Below are positions 8,772 to 17,844 of a stretch of DNA of 64,000 nt, one piece after another; the stretch's first letter is position 1; each line of letters opens with the position of its first letter. The stretch spans positions 1,860,001 to 1,924,000 of the forward strand of contig NZ_OY771430.1 of the NCBI RefSeq assembly GCF_963674565.1, given 5' to 3'. The notes below the pieces were generated by a model. It was given only the letters and a program-made list of their open reading frames with translations. It was not told the origin of the DNA and made no database searches. The translations under genes and the position numbers were made by a program. The DNA is from an uncultured Carboxylicivirga sp. (GTDB lineage: Bacteria > Bacteroidota > Bacteroidia > Bacteroidales > Marinilabiliaceae).

Positions 8772-9392
8772 ATGGACAAAAAGCATAAGATATTATTTAT
8801 TTCGGGAGGGGTGTTAACCACCGGGGCAATAGCAACTACCATTCTACTTATTCGAAGACGAAACAAGCGGAAACGTGGACTATTGCCCCCAAGTGGTTCT
8901 GATACCAGTCCGTCAAATTTCTTGACCACAAATAACAATCAGCTACCTGCGAATTTTCGCAATTGGAATGGTGGAAACACCTATTTACCCTCTGCTCCAA
9001 GGGGTATTAGAAACAACAATCCTGGCAACCTTATTTACACCAACATTGCATGGAATGGTAAGCTATCCAAAGAGCAAAATAAAGACAGGCGGTTTGAGAT
9101 GTTTATTGCTCCTGAATTTGGTGTTCGAGCAATGATAAAAGACCTCAAGCACGACATTGAAAAGGGTAAGAATACAGTTCCCACTTTGATTAGTGAATAC
9201 GCACCAAAGCATGAAAACAATACAGGTGCATACATCACAACTGTTTGTAAGGATTTAAAAGTGAGCCAATCCGCAAAACTTCTACCCACAAAGAATACAC
9301 TAAGGCTTTTGGTACTCTCCATTGCCAAGGTAGAGAATGGAGGTAATTACGTTTCCAATGAGCTTTTTGAAAAGGCTTATTCAATGATTTGA
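8772..9392 (+). CDS. Virion-type peptidoglycan hydrolase with N-terminal membrane anchor
   Basis: Starting at the ATG at 8772, the protein has a membrane helix (LFISGGVLTTGAIATTILLI) and a basic anchor. A low-complexity linker and a lysozyme-like domain follow, opening with RGIRNNNPGNL and containing the usual W-x-G and FGVRAMIKDL segments. This GIRNNNPGN family is common in phage virion proteins that locally open peptidoglycan during entry. An earlier in-frame ATG at 8742 would overlap the previous gene by 19 bases. A membrane-anchored hydrolase hints at a particle with a membrane, but that is inference. Confidence 0.7.
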   Translation: MDKKHKILFISGGVLTTGAIATTILLIRRRNKRKRGLLPPSGSDTSPSNFLTTNNNQLPANFRNWNGGNTYLPSAPRGIRNNNPGNLIYTNIAWNGKLSKEQNKDRRFEMFIAPEFGVRAMIKDLKHDIEKGKNTVPTLISEYAPKHENNTGAYITTVCKDLKVSQSAKLLPTKNTLRLLVLSIAKVENGGNYVSNELFEKAYSMI

Positions 9393-9418
9393 AATAAATA
9401 AAAGACACAAGATTTATT

Positions 9419-9443
9419 CTTGATACTAATTACTTGATACTAA
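9419..9443 (+). repeat. Direct repeat before the spike gene
   Basis: The 11-mer CTTGATACTAA occurs at 9419-9429 and again at 9433-9443, 14 bases apart and just upstream of the spike start at 9450. It could be a regulatory half-site pair or chance in AT-rich leader DNA. Confidence 0.35.
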
Positions 9444-9449
9444 AAAAAA

Positions 9450-11582
9450 ATGGCAACAATTAAAATGTTCAGCGGAACAACTCCACCAATTCTAAAGCAA
9501 GGCGAATGGGCAAGTGATGGCTATTATGCCTACCTCGGCATGAATCATGGACAATACAAAGTATTTCAGGGCGTGTTTGATATGAGTAAAGACCAACAAG
9601 TAAATGGTTTTGAATACGACCTCGACCAAAAGGCAATCATCATTCCAAAAGGCACGCCATTTTCAAAACTTCAAAGGCTTTTTGATACCTTACCCAAAGC
9701 TCTAAAGTACAACACCAACGAAAAAGCAAACATCGACATCATGTTTGAGGATGGCACGTACATCAACGATTTGGGGACTTTCCTTGTGTTGCGTGATTTC
9801 TCGTATCAAATCAATATTCAATCGTTGAGCAATAAGGTTGATGGTGTGGTTGGAACGTATGTAAAACCAGTCGTTTTCCAAAGTGATAAAGCCATTGAGA
9901 TTTACAATAGTGCCATTAATTTCTCCGATATACGCTTTGAGTATTCCGATGCAGGGAACGGTGCAATTGCCTACCTAAACAGCACCACAAACATTGATGA
10001 TTGTTGCTTTGATGCAAAGGTTAATCAGGCATGTGTTTTTGATAGAGGCTACAATAAAATTGTATTCTCCGACACCTATTTTAAGATGAATCGAGATGTG
10101 CAAGATTCCATTCTTAATAAGGCTTCGGTGGGTTCGTTTATCAATTTGGCTCGTTCCAAATCGTCTCCTGAATTTAGACCTAAAACCATTGTAAATTCGT
10201 TGAGTGGTGGGATGATTATTGCCGGAAACGTAGAGGATTTATTGATAGCTGAGAAAAGTCCGGTTTACATGCCCAATGGTGGTATTGAGGTGCATGGTGG
10301 TTTTGTGACTAATCCAGATGGTAACATTGATATTGCCGTTCCAACCAAGTTGTCTCAGTTAGAGAATGATTTGAACCTGACCAACGATTTTGAGCAGTTG
10401 GAAAACAAACCAAACACCATAACCCCCGAACAAGCTACCGCTATTGAAGCCAATAACCGCAAGAGTGGCTATCCACAAGCCGATGCGGAGAAACTGGCAA
10501 CTATTGAAGAAAATGCTACGGTTGGAGCAGATTGGGAAAGCAATATTCAGAACAAACCAACTACCATAACAGCGGAGCAATCGGCAGCCATTGAAAGCAA
10601 TACTGAAAAACGCAGCTATCCTCAAACTGATGAAGAAAAGTTGGCAACCATTGAGGAAAACGCCACTCTTGGCGCAGATTGGGAAAGCAATGTGCAAAAC
10701 AAACCTGTTACCATAAGTCCCGAACAAGCTGCATCCATTGAAAGCAATAACCAAAAGGTAAGCTATCCACAAGCGGATGCAGATAAATTAGCAAGCATTG
10801 AAGAGAATGCTACGGTCGGTGCAGATTGGGAATCAAATATTCAGAATAAACCAACTACCATCACAGCGGAGCAATCGGCAGCTATTGAGAGCAATACCGA
10901 AAAACGTAGCTATCCACAGGCTGATGAAGAAAAGTTGGCATCCATCGAGGAAAATGCCACTCTTGGTGCAGATTGGGAAAGCAATGTGCAAAACAAGCCT
11001 GTTACCATTTCCCCTGAACAAGCAGAAGCCATCGAGGCAAATACTCAAAAGGTGAGCTACCCACAAGCCGATGCTGATAAATTAGCAAGCATTGAAGAAA
11101 ATGCAACGGTTGGTGCAGATTGGGAAAGTAATATCCAAAACAAACCAACAACCATTTCAGCGGAGCAATCGGCAGCGATTGAAAGCAATACCGAAAAGCG
11201 GAGCTATCCGCAGGCTGATGAAGATAAACTGGCATCCATCGAGGAAAATGCTACGGTTGGCGCAGACTGGGAAAGCAATGTACAAAACAAACCTGTTACC
11301 ATTTCACCTGAACAAGCAGCAGCCATTGAAAGCAATAGCCAAAAGAACAGTTATCCACAGGATGACAGAGAGAAGCTTGTAAGCATTGAGCGAAACGCTA
11401 CGGTTGGAGCAGATTGGGAGACAAATATTCAGAATAAACCTGCCATGCTTGATGTTTTAGCAAGTGCCTTTTCTGATGCAGGTGTATGCGCTGTAAGCAT
11501 CGACAAAAATGGCAATCATCTTGAATTAGAATTTGAGGATGCAGGCGGAAATAAAGAAACCAAGAAAATCACACTTACCTAA
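9450..11582 (+). CDS. Receptor-binding spike/fibre candidate with 49-residue repeats
   Basis: This 710-residue protein has an N-terminal part that resembles a right-handed beta-helix (about 50-290, repeated N-x-x-F-x-D type turns). A highly regular repeat array (about 341-670) is followed by a short C-terminal domain ending in LELEFEDAGGNKETKKITLT. Repeats contain YPQADxxKL, IEENATVGADWESN and QNKPxTI. This is the architecture of phage spikes and fibres that bind cell-surface glycans. It follows the virion hydrolase and precedes a membrane protein. Repeat number variation would change stalk length. Confidence 0.65.
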   Translation: MATIKMFSGTTPPILKQGEWASDGYYAYLGMNHGQYKVFQGVFDMSKDQQVNGFEYDLDQKAIIIPKGTPFSKLQRLFDTLPKALKYNTNEKANIDIMFEDGTYINDLGTFLVLRDFSYQINIQSLSNKVDGVVGTYVKPVVFQSDKAIEIYNSAINFSDIRFEYSDAGNGAIAYLNSTTNIDDCCFDAKVNQACVFDRGYNKIVFSDTYFKMNRDVQDSILNKASVGSFINLARSKSSPEFRPKTIVNSLSGGMIIAGNVEDLLIAEKSPVYMPNGGIEVHGGFVTNPDGNIDIAVPTKLSQLENDLNLTNDFEQLENKPNTITPEQATAIEANNRKSGYPQADAEKLATIEENATVGADWESNIQNKPTTITAEQSAAIESNTEKRSYPQTDEEKLATIEENATLGADWESNVQNKPVTISPEQAASIESNNQKVSYPQADADKLASIEENATVGADWESNIQNKPTTITAEQSAAIESNTEKRSYPQADEEKLASIEENATLGADWESNVQNKPVTISPEQAEAIEANTQKVSYPQADADKLASIEENATVGADWESNIQNKPTTISAEQSAAIESNTEKRSYPQADEDKLASIEENATVGADWESNVQNKPVTISPEQAAAIESNSQKNSYPQDDREKLVSIERNATVGADWETNIQNKPAMLDVLASAFSDAGVCAVSIDKNGNHLELEFEDAGGNKETKKITLT
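10470..11450 (+). repeat. 147-bp tandem repeats inside the spike gene
   Basis: The YPQ motif recurs seven times with exact 147-bp spacing (first at 10470, last at 11352), giving 49-residue units. Alternating units are most alike (IQNKPTTI versus VQNKPVTI), suggesting a 294-bp higher-order unit duplicated by recombination. Confidence 0.9.
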
Positions 11583-11593
11583 GCTCACCAGTT

Positions 11594-12094
11594 ATGAAAT
11601 TATTAGTTATCGCAAGCCTGTTTGCGGCTTTTATATCCTTAGTGGTCTACCTAACAGCCATTGTTTCGGCTCATGGTATTCGCAAGTCCATATCTGATAC
11701 CAACTACTTCCTGCAAAAGCCCTACAAACTCGTATTTGAGATTGTGATGTGGATTTGTGGTTTAGCCATTATTATAACTGGAGTATTCATAAAAGGCTCC
11801 CCCGATTGGATGGTCATTGCAGGTGGATTGGGTATTTTCTTAGTGGGTATATTTTCTGATTTTAAGCGAAACCTGCTAATCCGAATCGCTCATTACACAT
11901 CTGCTATTGGTGGATTTGCTCTCCTTGGATTAAGCTATTATTTCAGCTTCGGATATATCAATTACACCATCATTATTGCCATATCTGCATTGTTTGCAAG
12001 TGCCTTTGCAGATAAACGCATTTGGTGTTTGGAGCTAACCATGTCCGCAGAAATATTCATTGGTCTTTTCTATTTGGCTCACGCTATAATGTAG
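11594..12094 (+). CDS. Polytopic membrane protein
   Basis: The 166-residue protein has about five hydrophobic helices and a conserved-looking loop (HGIRKSISDTNYFL). It lies between the spike gene and the methyltransferase fusion. No family is recognised; a lysis-related or superinfection-exclusion role is possible but unsupported. Confidence 0.55.
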   Translation: MKLLVIASLFAAFISLVVYLTAIVSAHGIRKSISDTNYFLQKPYKLVFEIVMWICGLAIIITGVFIKGSPDWMVIAGGLGIFLVGIFSDFKRNLLIRIAHYTSAIGGFALLGLSYYFSFGYINYTIIIAISALFASAFADKRIWCLELTMSAEIFIGLFYLAHAIM

Positions 12095-12100
12095 GTTTGG

Positions 12101-13894
12101 ATGGATAAACAAGGCTACATATCAAGAATTCAAGCGGACTTAAAACAAACGATTCGCCATAACAAGACTTCCATCGAGAGCATTGCAAAAGGCTTTGGAA
12201 TAACCAATAAGAACTTGGTAAAAGAGTTTACGGAATTGGCAATTGTGTTGAATGCTCGTGAGATTGCACAAGATGATAAGCTGACCACTTATGAGAAGTA
12301 TCTTGATATTGTAGCCCTGTATCAATCGCAGGTTAATTTATCCATGCGAACAAGCATGAGTGTATTGATGCAGCAATATTCTACACCTGCACCCATCTCG
12401 TTTTTGGCATCGAGTTATGTGCTAAAATCACAAACATTATCGGGATACAAAGCATTCAAAAACATCGTAAAAGCCAGTAGTGACAAGATTGTTGGCAATG
12501 CACATGTTCATCCCAATTACCAGGGAACTCCACTTTACTTAGAACCCTCGGCAGGCAATGGATTATTGACCATTGCCTTGCCGTATTCTCAGACTTATGT
12601 GAACGAATTAGATGATGTACGATTGAGTAACTTGAACGAACAGCCATTTGCAAAAGTGAGTAGTTGGGATGCTTTAAATCCACCATATGCTTACGATAAA
12701 AAGTTCAACGGTGTGGTAAGTAATCCTCCTTTCGGAACGCTTTCAGAACCCATCCTTTTTGGCAAGTTTAAAATCAAACGATTGGAACATGCCATGTGTC
12801 TCAAAGCTCTTCGGTGCATGAAAGACAATGGCAAAGCTGCACTTATTATTGGGGGTCATACAACTTGGGATGACCAAGGAAGAGTAACTGCCGGACAAAA
12901 CCGCATCTTTCTCAATTACCTCTATCACTTTTACAATGTGGAAGACATCATTCCCATCAATGGCAAGAAGCTATATTCTCGTCAAGGCACATCATTCAAT
13001 ACCCGATTGATTTTGATTGATGGGGCAAAGTTCAAACCTGATGGTGCAGCTCCACTCAAAAATGCACTCCACAGCACAATGGTCAATAGCCATGAAGAGA
13101 TTTGGGATAGAATAGGATTAGAGAGCCACCCAAAAACTTCAAAGCCCGATAACATGAGCTTACTTAAAATCAGAGCTAAAGCAATTTTGATAAAGCAAAA
13201 ACAACACTCTCTTGGTAGATTATCAATTGCCAAACCATTACGCATTTTGGTTGCTTGTGAGGAAAGCCAAACAGTTACAAAGGCTTTACGCAAAAAGGGA
13301 CACGAAGCTTTTAGTTGTGACATTCTGCCCACTTCGGGAAAACACCCTGAATGGCATATTCAAGGCGATGTTATCAAGCAACTCGATAAGGGTTGGGATA
13401 TGATGATTGCTTTTCCACCATGTACTTTCTTGACTGTTTCGGGTAATGCTTGGATGCACGACCCTGAACGCCAAAAGAGGCGTAAAGAGGCATTGGCTTT
13501 TATCCGAAAGCTGATGAAAGCTCCCATTGAAAAAATAGCCATTGAAAACCCTGTTGGTGTAATCAGCTCTATCATTCGCAAACCTGACCAAATTGTGCAG
13601 CCCTACTTCTTTGGCGATAATGCTAAGAAAACCACCTGCCTTTGGTTAAAGAACCTGCCATTGCTTAAACCCACCAAGCTATTGGATGAAAACAAATTGG
13701 AATACAAGCATTGGTACGATAAAAAATCAAGGCGATGGAAACGTCAACCTCTTTGGTATTACGAAGCATTCGGTTTGAGTGATGAAGACAGACGAAAAGT
13801 ACGAAGCAAAACCTTTCAAGGTATCGCTGATGCAATGGCGGAACAATGGACACCAAAGAATACAGAATCCCTGAAATACTCTAAAAGCGCATAG
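12101..13894 (+). CDS. Polyvalent DNA methyltransferase: N6-adenine domain fused to C5-cytosine-like domain
   Basis: The N-terminal half has N6-adenine methyltransferase motifs: SAM-binding EPSAGNG (from residue 148) and the catalytic NPPF (208-211). A linker holds the basic motif KIRAKAILIKQKQ (356-368), also found at the ends of the next two proteins. The C-terminal half (about 375-590) begins RILVACEES and has a PPC catalytic motif (AFPPCTF, Cys441) and ENP (482-484), the hallmarks of C5-cytosine methyltransferases. A dual-specificity enzyme would mark the element's DNA and resist host restriction. Polyvalent proteins of this kind are known in phages and conjugative elements and are often delivered with the DNA. 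The target sites are unknown. Confidence 0.8.
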   Translation: MDKQGYISRIQADLKQTIRHNKTSIESIAKGFGITNKNLVKEFTELAIVLNAREIAQDDKLTTYEKYLDIVALYQSQVNLSMRTSMSVLMQQYSTPAPISFLASSYVLKSQTLSGYKAFKNIVKASSDKIVGNAHVHPNYQGTPLYLEPSAGNGLLTIALPYSQTYVNELDDVRLSNLNEQPFAKVSSWDALNPPYAYDKKFNGVVSNPPFGTLSEPILFGKFKIKRLEHAMCLKALRCMKDNGKAALIIGGHTTWDDQGRVTAGQNRIFLNYLYHFYNVEDIIPINGKKLYSRQGTSFNTRLILIDGAKFKPDGAAPLKNALHSTMVNSHEEIWDRIGLESHPKTSKPDNMSLLKIRAKAILIKQKQHSLGRLSIAKPLRILVACEESQTVTKALRKKGHEAFSCDILPTSGKHPEWHIQGDVIKQLDKGWDMMIAFPPCTFLTVSGNAWMHDPERQKRRKEALAFIRKLMKAPIEKIAIENPVGVISSIIRKPDQIVQPYFFGDNAKKTTCLWLKNLPLLKPTKLLDENKLEYKHWYDKKSRRWKRQPLWYYEAFGLSDEDRRKVRSKTFQGIADAMAEQWTPKNTESLKYSKSA

Positions 13895-13896
13895 TT

Positions 13897-16800
13897 ATGA
13901 AGTCAGATATTAAGATAGAAAAGAACAGCATATCGGTAAAGTTCACTATTATACCACCCTCGCACATTTCATCCCGATTGATTGAACTTGGTTTTAGGAC
14001 CAGGGACAACAAAGTATTTGTCCGCACTCAAAAGTTGGCACAAAACGAACATGAGTACCTGCAAGGTATGTTCGGACATAAAGGTTTAGGAATGGCTTAC
14101 ATTCCAACAGCCGAAAAAGGATTCATCCTTGACACCACCGTTCCCGATTCAATGGGACATGAAATGCACATCGCTATTCGTAAAATCAAGAAGAATATTG
14201 GGATGCCACTTTTTGATTATGTGGCTCGCAAACTGGATTACGACAATGACGAATTGGTTAAGTCGCTTTCGTGCGAACAAATTGATGCAGTATCTCTGGC
14301 CATCTACAACATTGAAAAACGGAATCAAGGCATTATCGTTGGCGACCAAACAGGAATTGGCAAAGGACGAACCGCAGCAGCTTTAATCCGCTACGGTGTT
14401 AAATCAGGGCTGCAACCTATTTTCTTATCAGAAAAACCCAACCTTTTTACCGATTTGTACCGTGATTTATCAGACATTGGTAGTTCTTCTTTAGTTCCAT
14501 TTATCGTAAATGCGAAGGAAAGTAAAACCAATATCAAGGATAAAAACGGAGAAGTGATTTATACGGCTCCCGAAAAACCAACTCAAGAACGCATCATTAA
14601 AAGTCAAAGTGTACCGCATAGTTACAACTTTGTTTGTGCTACTTATTCGCAATTTAACCAACCTAAGAAACCTGCAAAACAACAGCTTTTAACTTCGGTT
14701 TCAAATGGCAACATCATCATTATGGATGAAGCGCATAATGCTTCTGGAAGCTCCAATACAGGAGAGTTCATGCAAGATGTGTTGCGCCAAACAAAAGGTG
14801 TTTGTTTCTTATCTGCCACCTTTGCTAAACGTCCTGATAACATGCCCATCTATGCGCAAAAGACATCCATGAGCGATGCCAATATGAGTAAGGAGGACTT
14901 GGTAGAAGCCATCACAAAAGGCGGTGTGGCATTGCAAGAAGTATTGGCTGCGCAATTGGTTTCTGAAGGGCAAATGATTAGGCGTGAACGCTCCTTTGAA
15001 GGTGTGGAAGTCAACTACATTGAGCTAAAGGAAAAAGCCAAAGAGCAAGCTGATATTGCTGATAAAGTAACCTCCATCATTCGTGACATTATAGGTTTTC
15101 AGGAAAAGTACATCAACAAACAAGTAAAGGAACTTGATGGAATTGCAGCAGCCGAAAGTAAAGAAGTAGCTACCCGAAAAGGAACAGAAAAAGCTGGCGT
15201 TGATAATATTCCCTACTTCTCAAAAGTATTCAATGTTATCAACCAATTGCTTTTTAGTCTGAATGCTGCCGATGTTGCCGACCATGCCATCATGCGTTTG
15301 AAAGAGGGTAAAAAGCCAATCATTGCTTTCGCATCTACAATGGGCAGTTTCCTTGAAGGAATGGCAAAGCCAGATGATGTGATTAATGGCGATTTCTCAA
15401 CGGTTTTAGAGAAAGGATTAGATTCTGTGCTTCGTTATACCGAAAAGGATATTGACGGAGAAAGTGAGGGCAAAACCTTTAATGTATCTGACTTATCGGA
15501 AGAAGCTCAATATGCTTATCGTGATATTTTAAAACGTATCGAACAGGCTTCGACAGGCATTACCATTAGTCCGCTCGATTTAATCATTCAGAAAATTAAA
15601 GAAGCCGGATATACCGTTGGCGAAGTGACAGGACGAAAGCTTTGCGTTCAATACAACTCCACCAAAAAGAACAACACTACGGCATTGGTTTTAAGTCGGA
15701 AAAAGGAAAACACATCCGATTTGTTTCGTCAGTACAACGACAATGAGCTTGACTGTTTATTGATTAATCAGAGTGGTTCTACAGGAGCTTCGGCACATGC
15801 CATTGTCACCGATAAAGTAGCTGCAAAAGATGTGAAGCAGCGTGTAATGGTCATACTCCAACCAGAACTGAATATCAATACCGAGATTCAAAAGCGTGGG
15901 CGTATTAATCGTACAGGGCAAATAATGAAACCGATTTACGATTACATTATTTCATCCATTCCGGCACAAAAGAGGTTTATGATGATGCTTAAAAAGAAGC
16001 TGAAATCATTGGATGCCAATACCACATCGAACCAAAAGAGCAGTAAATCACAATTAGAATCGGACGACTTTTTAAATAAGTACGGTGACAAGGTAGTTCG
16101 TCAATACATGTTGGAAAATCCCGAACTAAATAAAGTATTGGATAACCCCTTGAAATTTGAGGGTAAAGACAGCGATGAAACACCAACCGAAGGCGATGCT
16201 TCAAAAGTGACTGGACGAGTAGCGGTTCTTTCTGTTAAGGAACAAGAGAAGTTTTATAGTGAGGTAATTGAGCGTTATAACGATTATATCGAGTACCTCA
16301 AGCAAGCCGATGAATACGACCTTGAAGTGGAAATTCTCGACCTAAAAGCAGTATCACTTGAAAAGCGTGTGGTGATTGCAGGTAAAGGCGGTCGCTCTGT
16401 TTTTGGAAATGATACTTTCTTGGAGAAGTGCGACTGCAATGTACTAAAGAAACCTTACGGCAAGCCTGAACTGGAAAAGCTCATCAAAAAGAGCCTGAAT
16501 GGGAAACACCCTGATAGCATTTCTGAAGAAACCATTGCAGCTCACGAAAAGTATGTTCAAAGCAAGTTAAATGAGGATTTAAAGGAGCTTGAAAACAAGT
16601 ACAAAGATTTAATTGCTGATGTTCCCAATGAAAAGGCATATCAGAAAATTGCTGTATTTGATAAGGCAGCTCAAAAGGCATTTATCGAAGAACGCACTGA
16701 TGAATTGGAGACAGCAAAAAGAGAATCCATTTCGAGAACAAAAACGCAAAGTGAAAACCGAAAAACATACCTGAATGGTTTCTTTCGTTTCTTCAAAGTA

Positions 16801-17844
16801 GGTCATGGTTACCATTACCCTGCTCTTAGTTTTGAAACAACAAGTACCGATAATGCTTACTGTATTTTCCTTGGTTTTGACATCAATACTAAACGTAGCA
16901 ATCCTTATGCACCATCTGCCGTAAAGCTTCGTTTTGCCATTGCCGATAGTCGCAAATACATTGTATTGGCTTCGTCGGGCGATACTGCCAAAGAGATTGA
17001 GCGCATTCAAGCACGAAGTTTTCAGTTAAGCACAAGCCAAAAAGAAAACTTGATTGATAAATGGGATGAAGCGATTAAGGGCTTTACTCTGGACAGACAA
17101 ACTCGTTACATTGTAACAGGAAATATTCTACAAGGTGCTGCTGATTTTTCGGGCAAACTGGTAAGCTTTACCACCAAAGGCAAAGGTATTCAAAAGGGTA
17201 TTTTAATGTCCGAAGCATGGTCGCCCGATAATAACGACAATAAGGCAAACAGCTATGTGGTTGCGCCAATAGCAAAACTTCAAAAACACATTCTTAGTCT
17301 TAGAAGTGGGGCAAGTATAGCCACCGAAAACAAGATTTCTTTTATACGGCATCACGATGATACCTTTAAAATCATCATGCCCAAAACCAAGAGTCACATT
17401 CCAATTTATACAGATAAGGAAGTACTTAAACTATTGGTCAATAACCGGGATGGTTTTGAAATGATTTCGGGCAATATGAAAGCATCGGTTACAACCGATA
17501 AAATGCCAAAACTATTGCAAGTGCTTGGAGAGCGGTTCAGCTTATCAGTAAAGATACCACGCCACTACTACGATGAGTATTTGGAGAAAGGCACAAAACC
17601 GTCCAACTCCAACGATAGCCTTACCCAAGAGGCAATGAAAATGTTTGAGACGGATAAAAAAGCTTTTCCTCAAAAATTGGCAATGCAAAAACATACCGCA
17701 ACCAAAAGTAAATCTGTAAGCATCGACACATCCAAGAACATCAAGCTGATTAAACTTCGTGCAAAAGCCATTTTGATAAAGCAAAAGCAGTTGCGCAATG
17801 TGGCAGGTTTTGGTGGTCATCCTAAAATCAAAACCATCCTATGA
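13897..17844 (+). CDS. Strawberry-notch-type SF2 helicase (polyvalent, DarB-like)
   Basis: This 1315-residue protein has Walker A (GDQTGIGKG, from residue 149), DEAH box (277-280), an SAT-like motif III (CFLSATFA) and motif VI QKRGRINRTGQ (about 665-675). This order and the RINRTGQ signature are those of Strawberry-notch helicases. Long C-terminal helical and mixed domains follow. The last 30 residues hold KLRAKAILIKQKQ (1286-1298). Relatives such as phage P1 DarB are carried in the virion and protect injected DNA from restriction. It sits 3 bases after the methyltransferase fusion and overlaps the next gene at ATGA. An anti-restriction or DNA-entry role is inferred from family and context. 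Confidence 0.85.
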   Translation: MKSDIKIEKNSISVKFTIIPPSHISSRLIELGFRTRDNKVFVRTQKLAQNEHEYLQGMFGHKGLGMAYIPTAEKGFILDTTVPDSMGHEMHIAIRKIKKNIGMPLFDYVARKLDYDNDELVKSLSCEQIDAVSLAIYNIEKRNQGIIVGDQTGIGKGRTAAALIRYGVKSGLQPIFLSEKPNLFTDLYRDLSDIGSSSLVPFIVNAKESKTNIKDKNGEVIYTAPEKPTQERIIKSQSVPHSYNFVCATYSQFNQPKKPAKQQLLTSVSNGNIIIMDEAHNASGSSNTGEFMQDVLRQTKGVCFLSATFAKRPDNMPIYAQKTSMSDANMSKEDLVEAITKGGVALQEVLAAQLVSEGQMIRRERSFEGVEVNYIELKEKAKEQADIADKVTSIIRDIIGFQEKYINKQVKELDGIAAAESKEVATRKGTEKAGVDNIPYFSKVFNVINQLLFSLNAADVADHAIMRLKEGKKPIIAFASTMGSFLEGMAKPDDVINGDFSTVLEKGLDSVLRYTEKDIDGESEGKTFNVSDLSEEAQYAYRDILKRIEQASTGITISPLDLIIQKIKEAGYTVGEVTGRKLCVQYNSTKKNNTTALVLSRKKENTSDLFRQYNDNELDCLLINQSGSTGASAHAIVTDKVAAKDVKQRVMVILQPELNINTEIQKRGRINRTGQIMKPIYDYIISSIPAQKRFMMMLKKKLKSLDANTTSNQKSSKSQLESDDFLNKYGDKVVRQYMLENPELNKVLDNPLKFEGKDSDETPTEGDASKVTGRVAVLSVKEQEKFYSEVIERYNDYIEYLKQADEYDLEVEILDLKAVSLEKRVVIAGKGGRSVFGNDTFLEKCDCNVLKKPYGKPELEKLIKKSLNGKHPDSISEETIAAHEKYVQSKLNEDLKELENKYKDLIADVPNEKAYQKIAVFDKAAQKAFIEERTDELETAKRESISRTKTQSENRKTYLNGFFRFFKVGHGYHYPALSFETTSTDNAYCIFLGFDINTKRSNPYAPSAVKLRFAIADSRKYIVLASSGDTAKEIERIQARSFQLSTSQKENLIDKWDEAIKGFTLDRQTRYIVTGNILQGAADFSGKLVSFTTKGKGIQKGILMSEAWSPDNNDNKANSYVVAPIAKLQKHILSLRSGASIATENKISFIRHHDDTFKIIMPKTKSHIPIYTDKEVLKLLVNNRDGFEMISGNMKASVTTDKMPKLLQVLGERFSLSVKIPRHYYDEYLEKGTKPSNSNDSLTQEAMKMFETDKKAFPQKLAMQKHTATKSKSVSIDTSKNIKLIKLRAKAILIKQKQLRNVAGFGGHPKIKTIL

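Noticed and set aside
10359..11382. Other-frame ORFs over the spike repeats
   Set aside because: They result from the 147-bp repeat keeping several frames open; codon pattern supports only the + frame starting at 9450.
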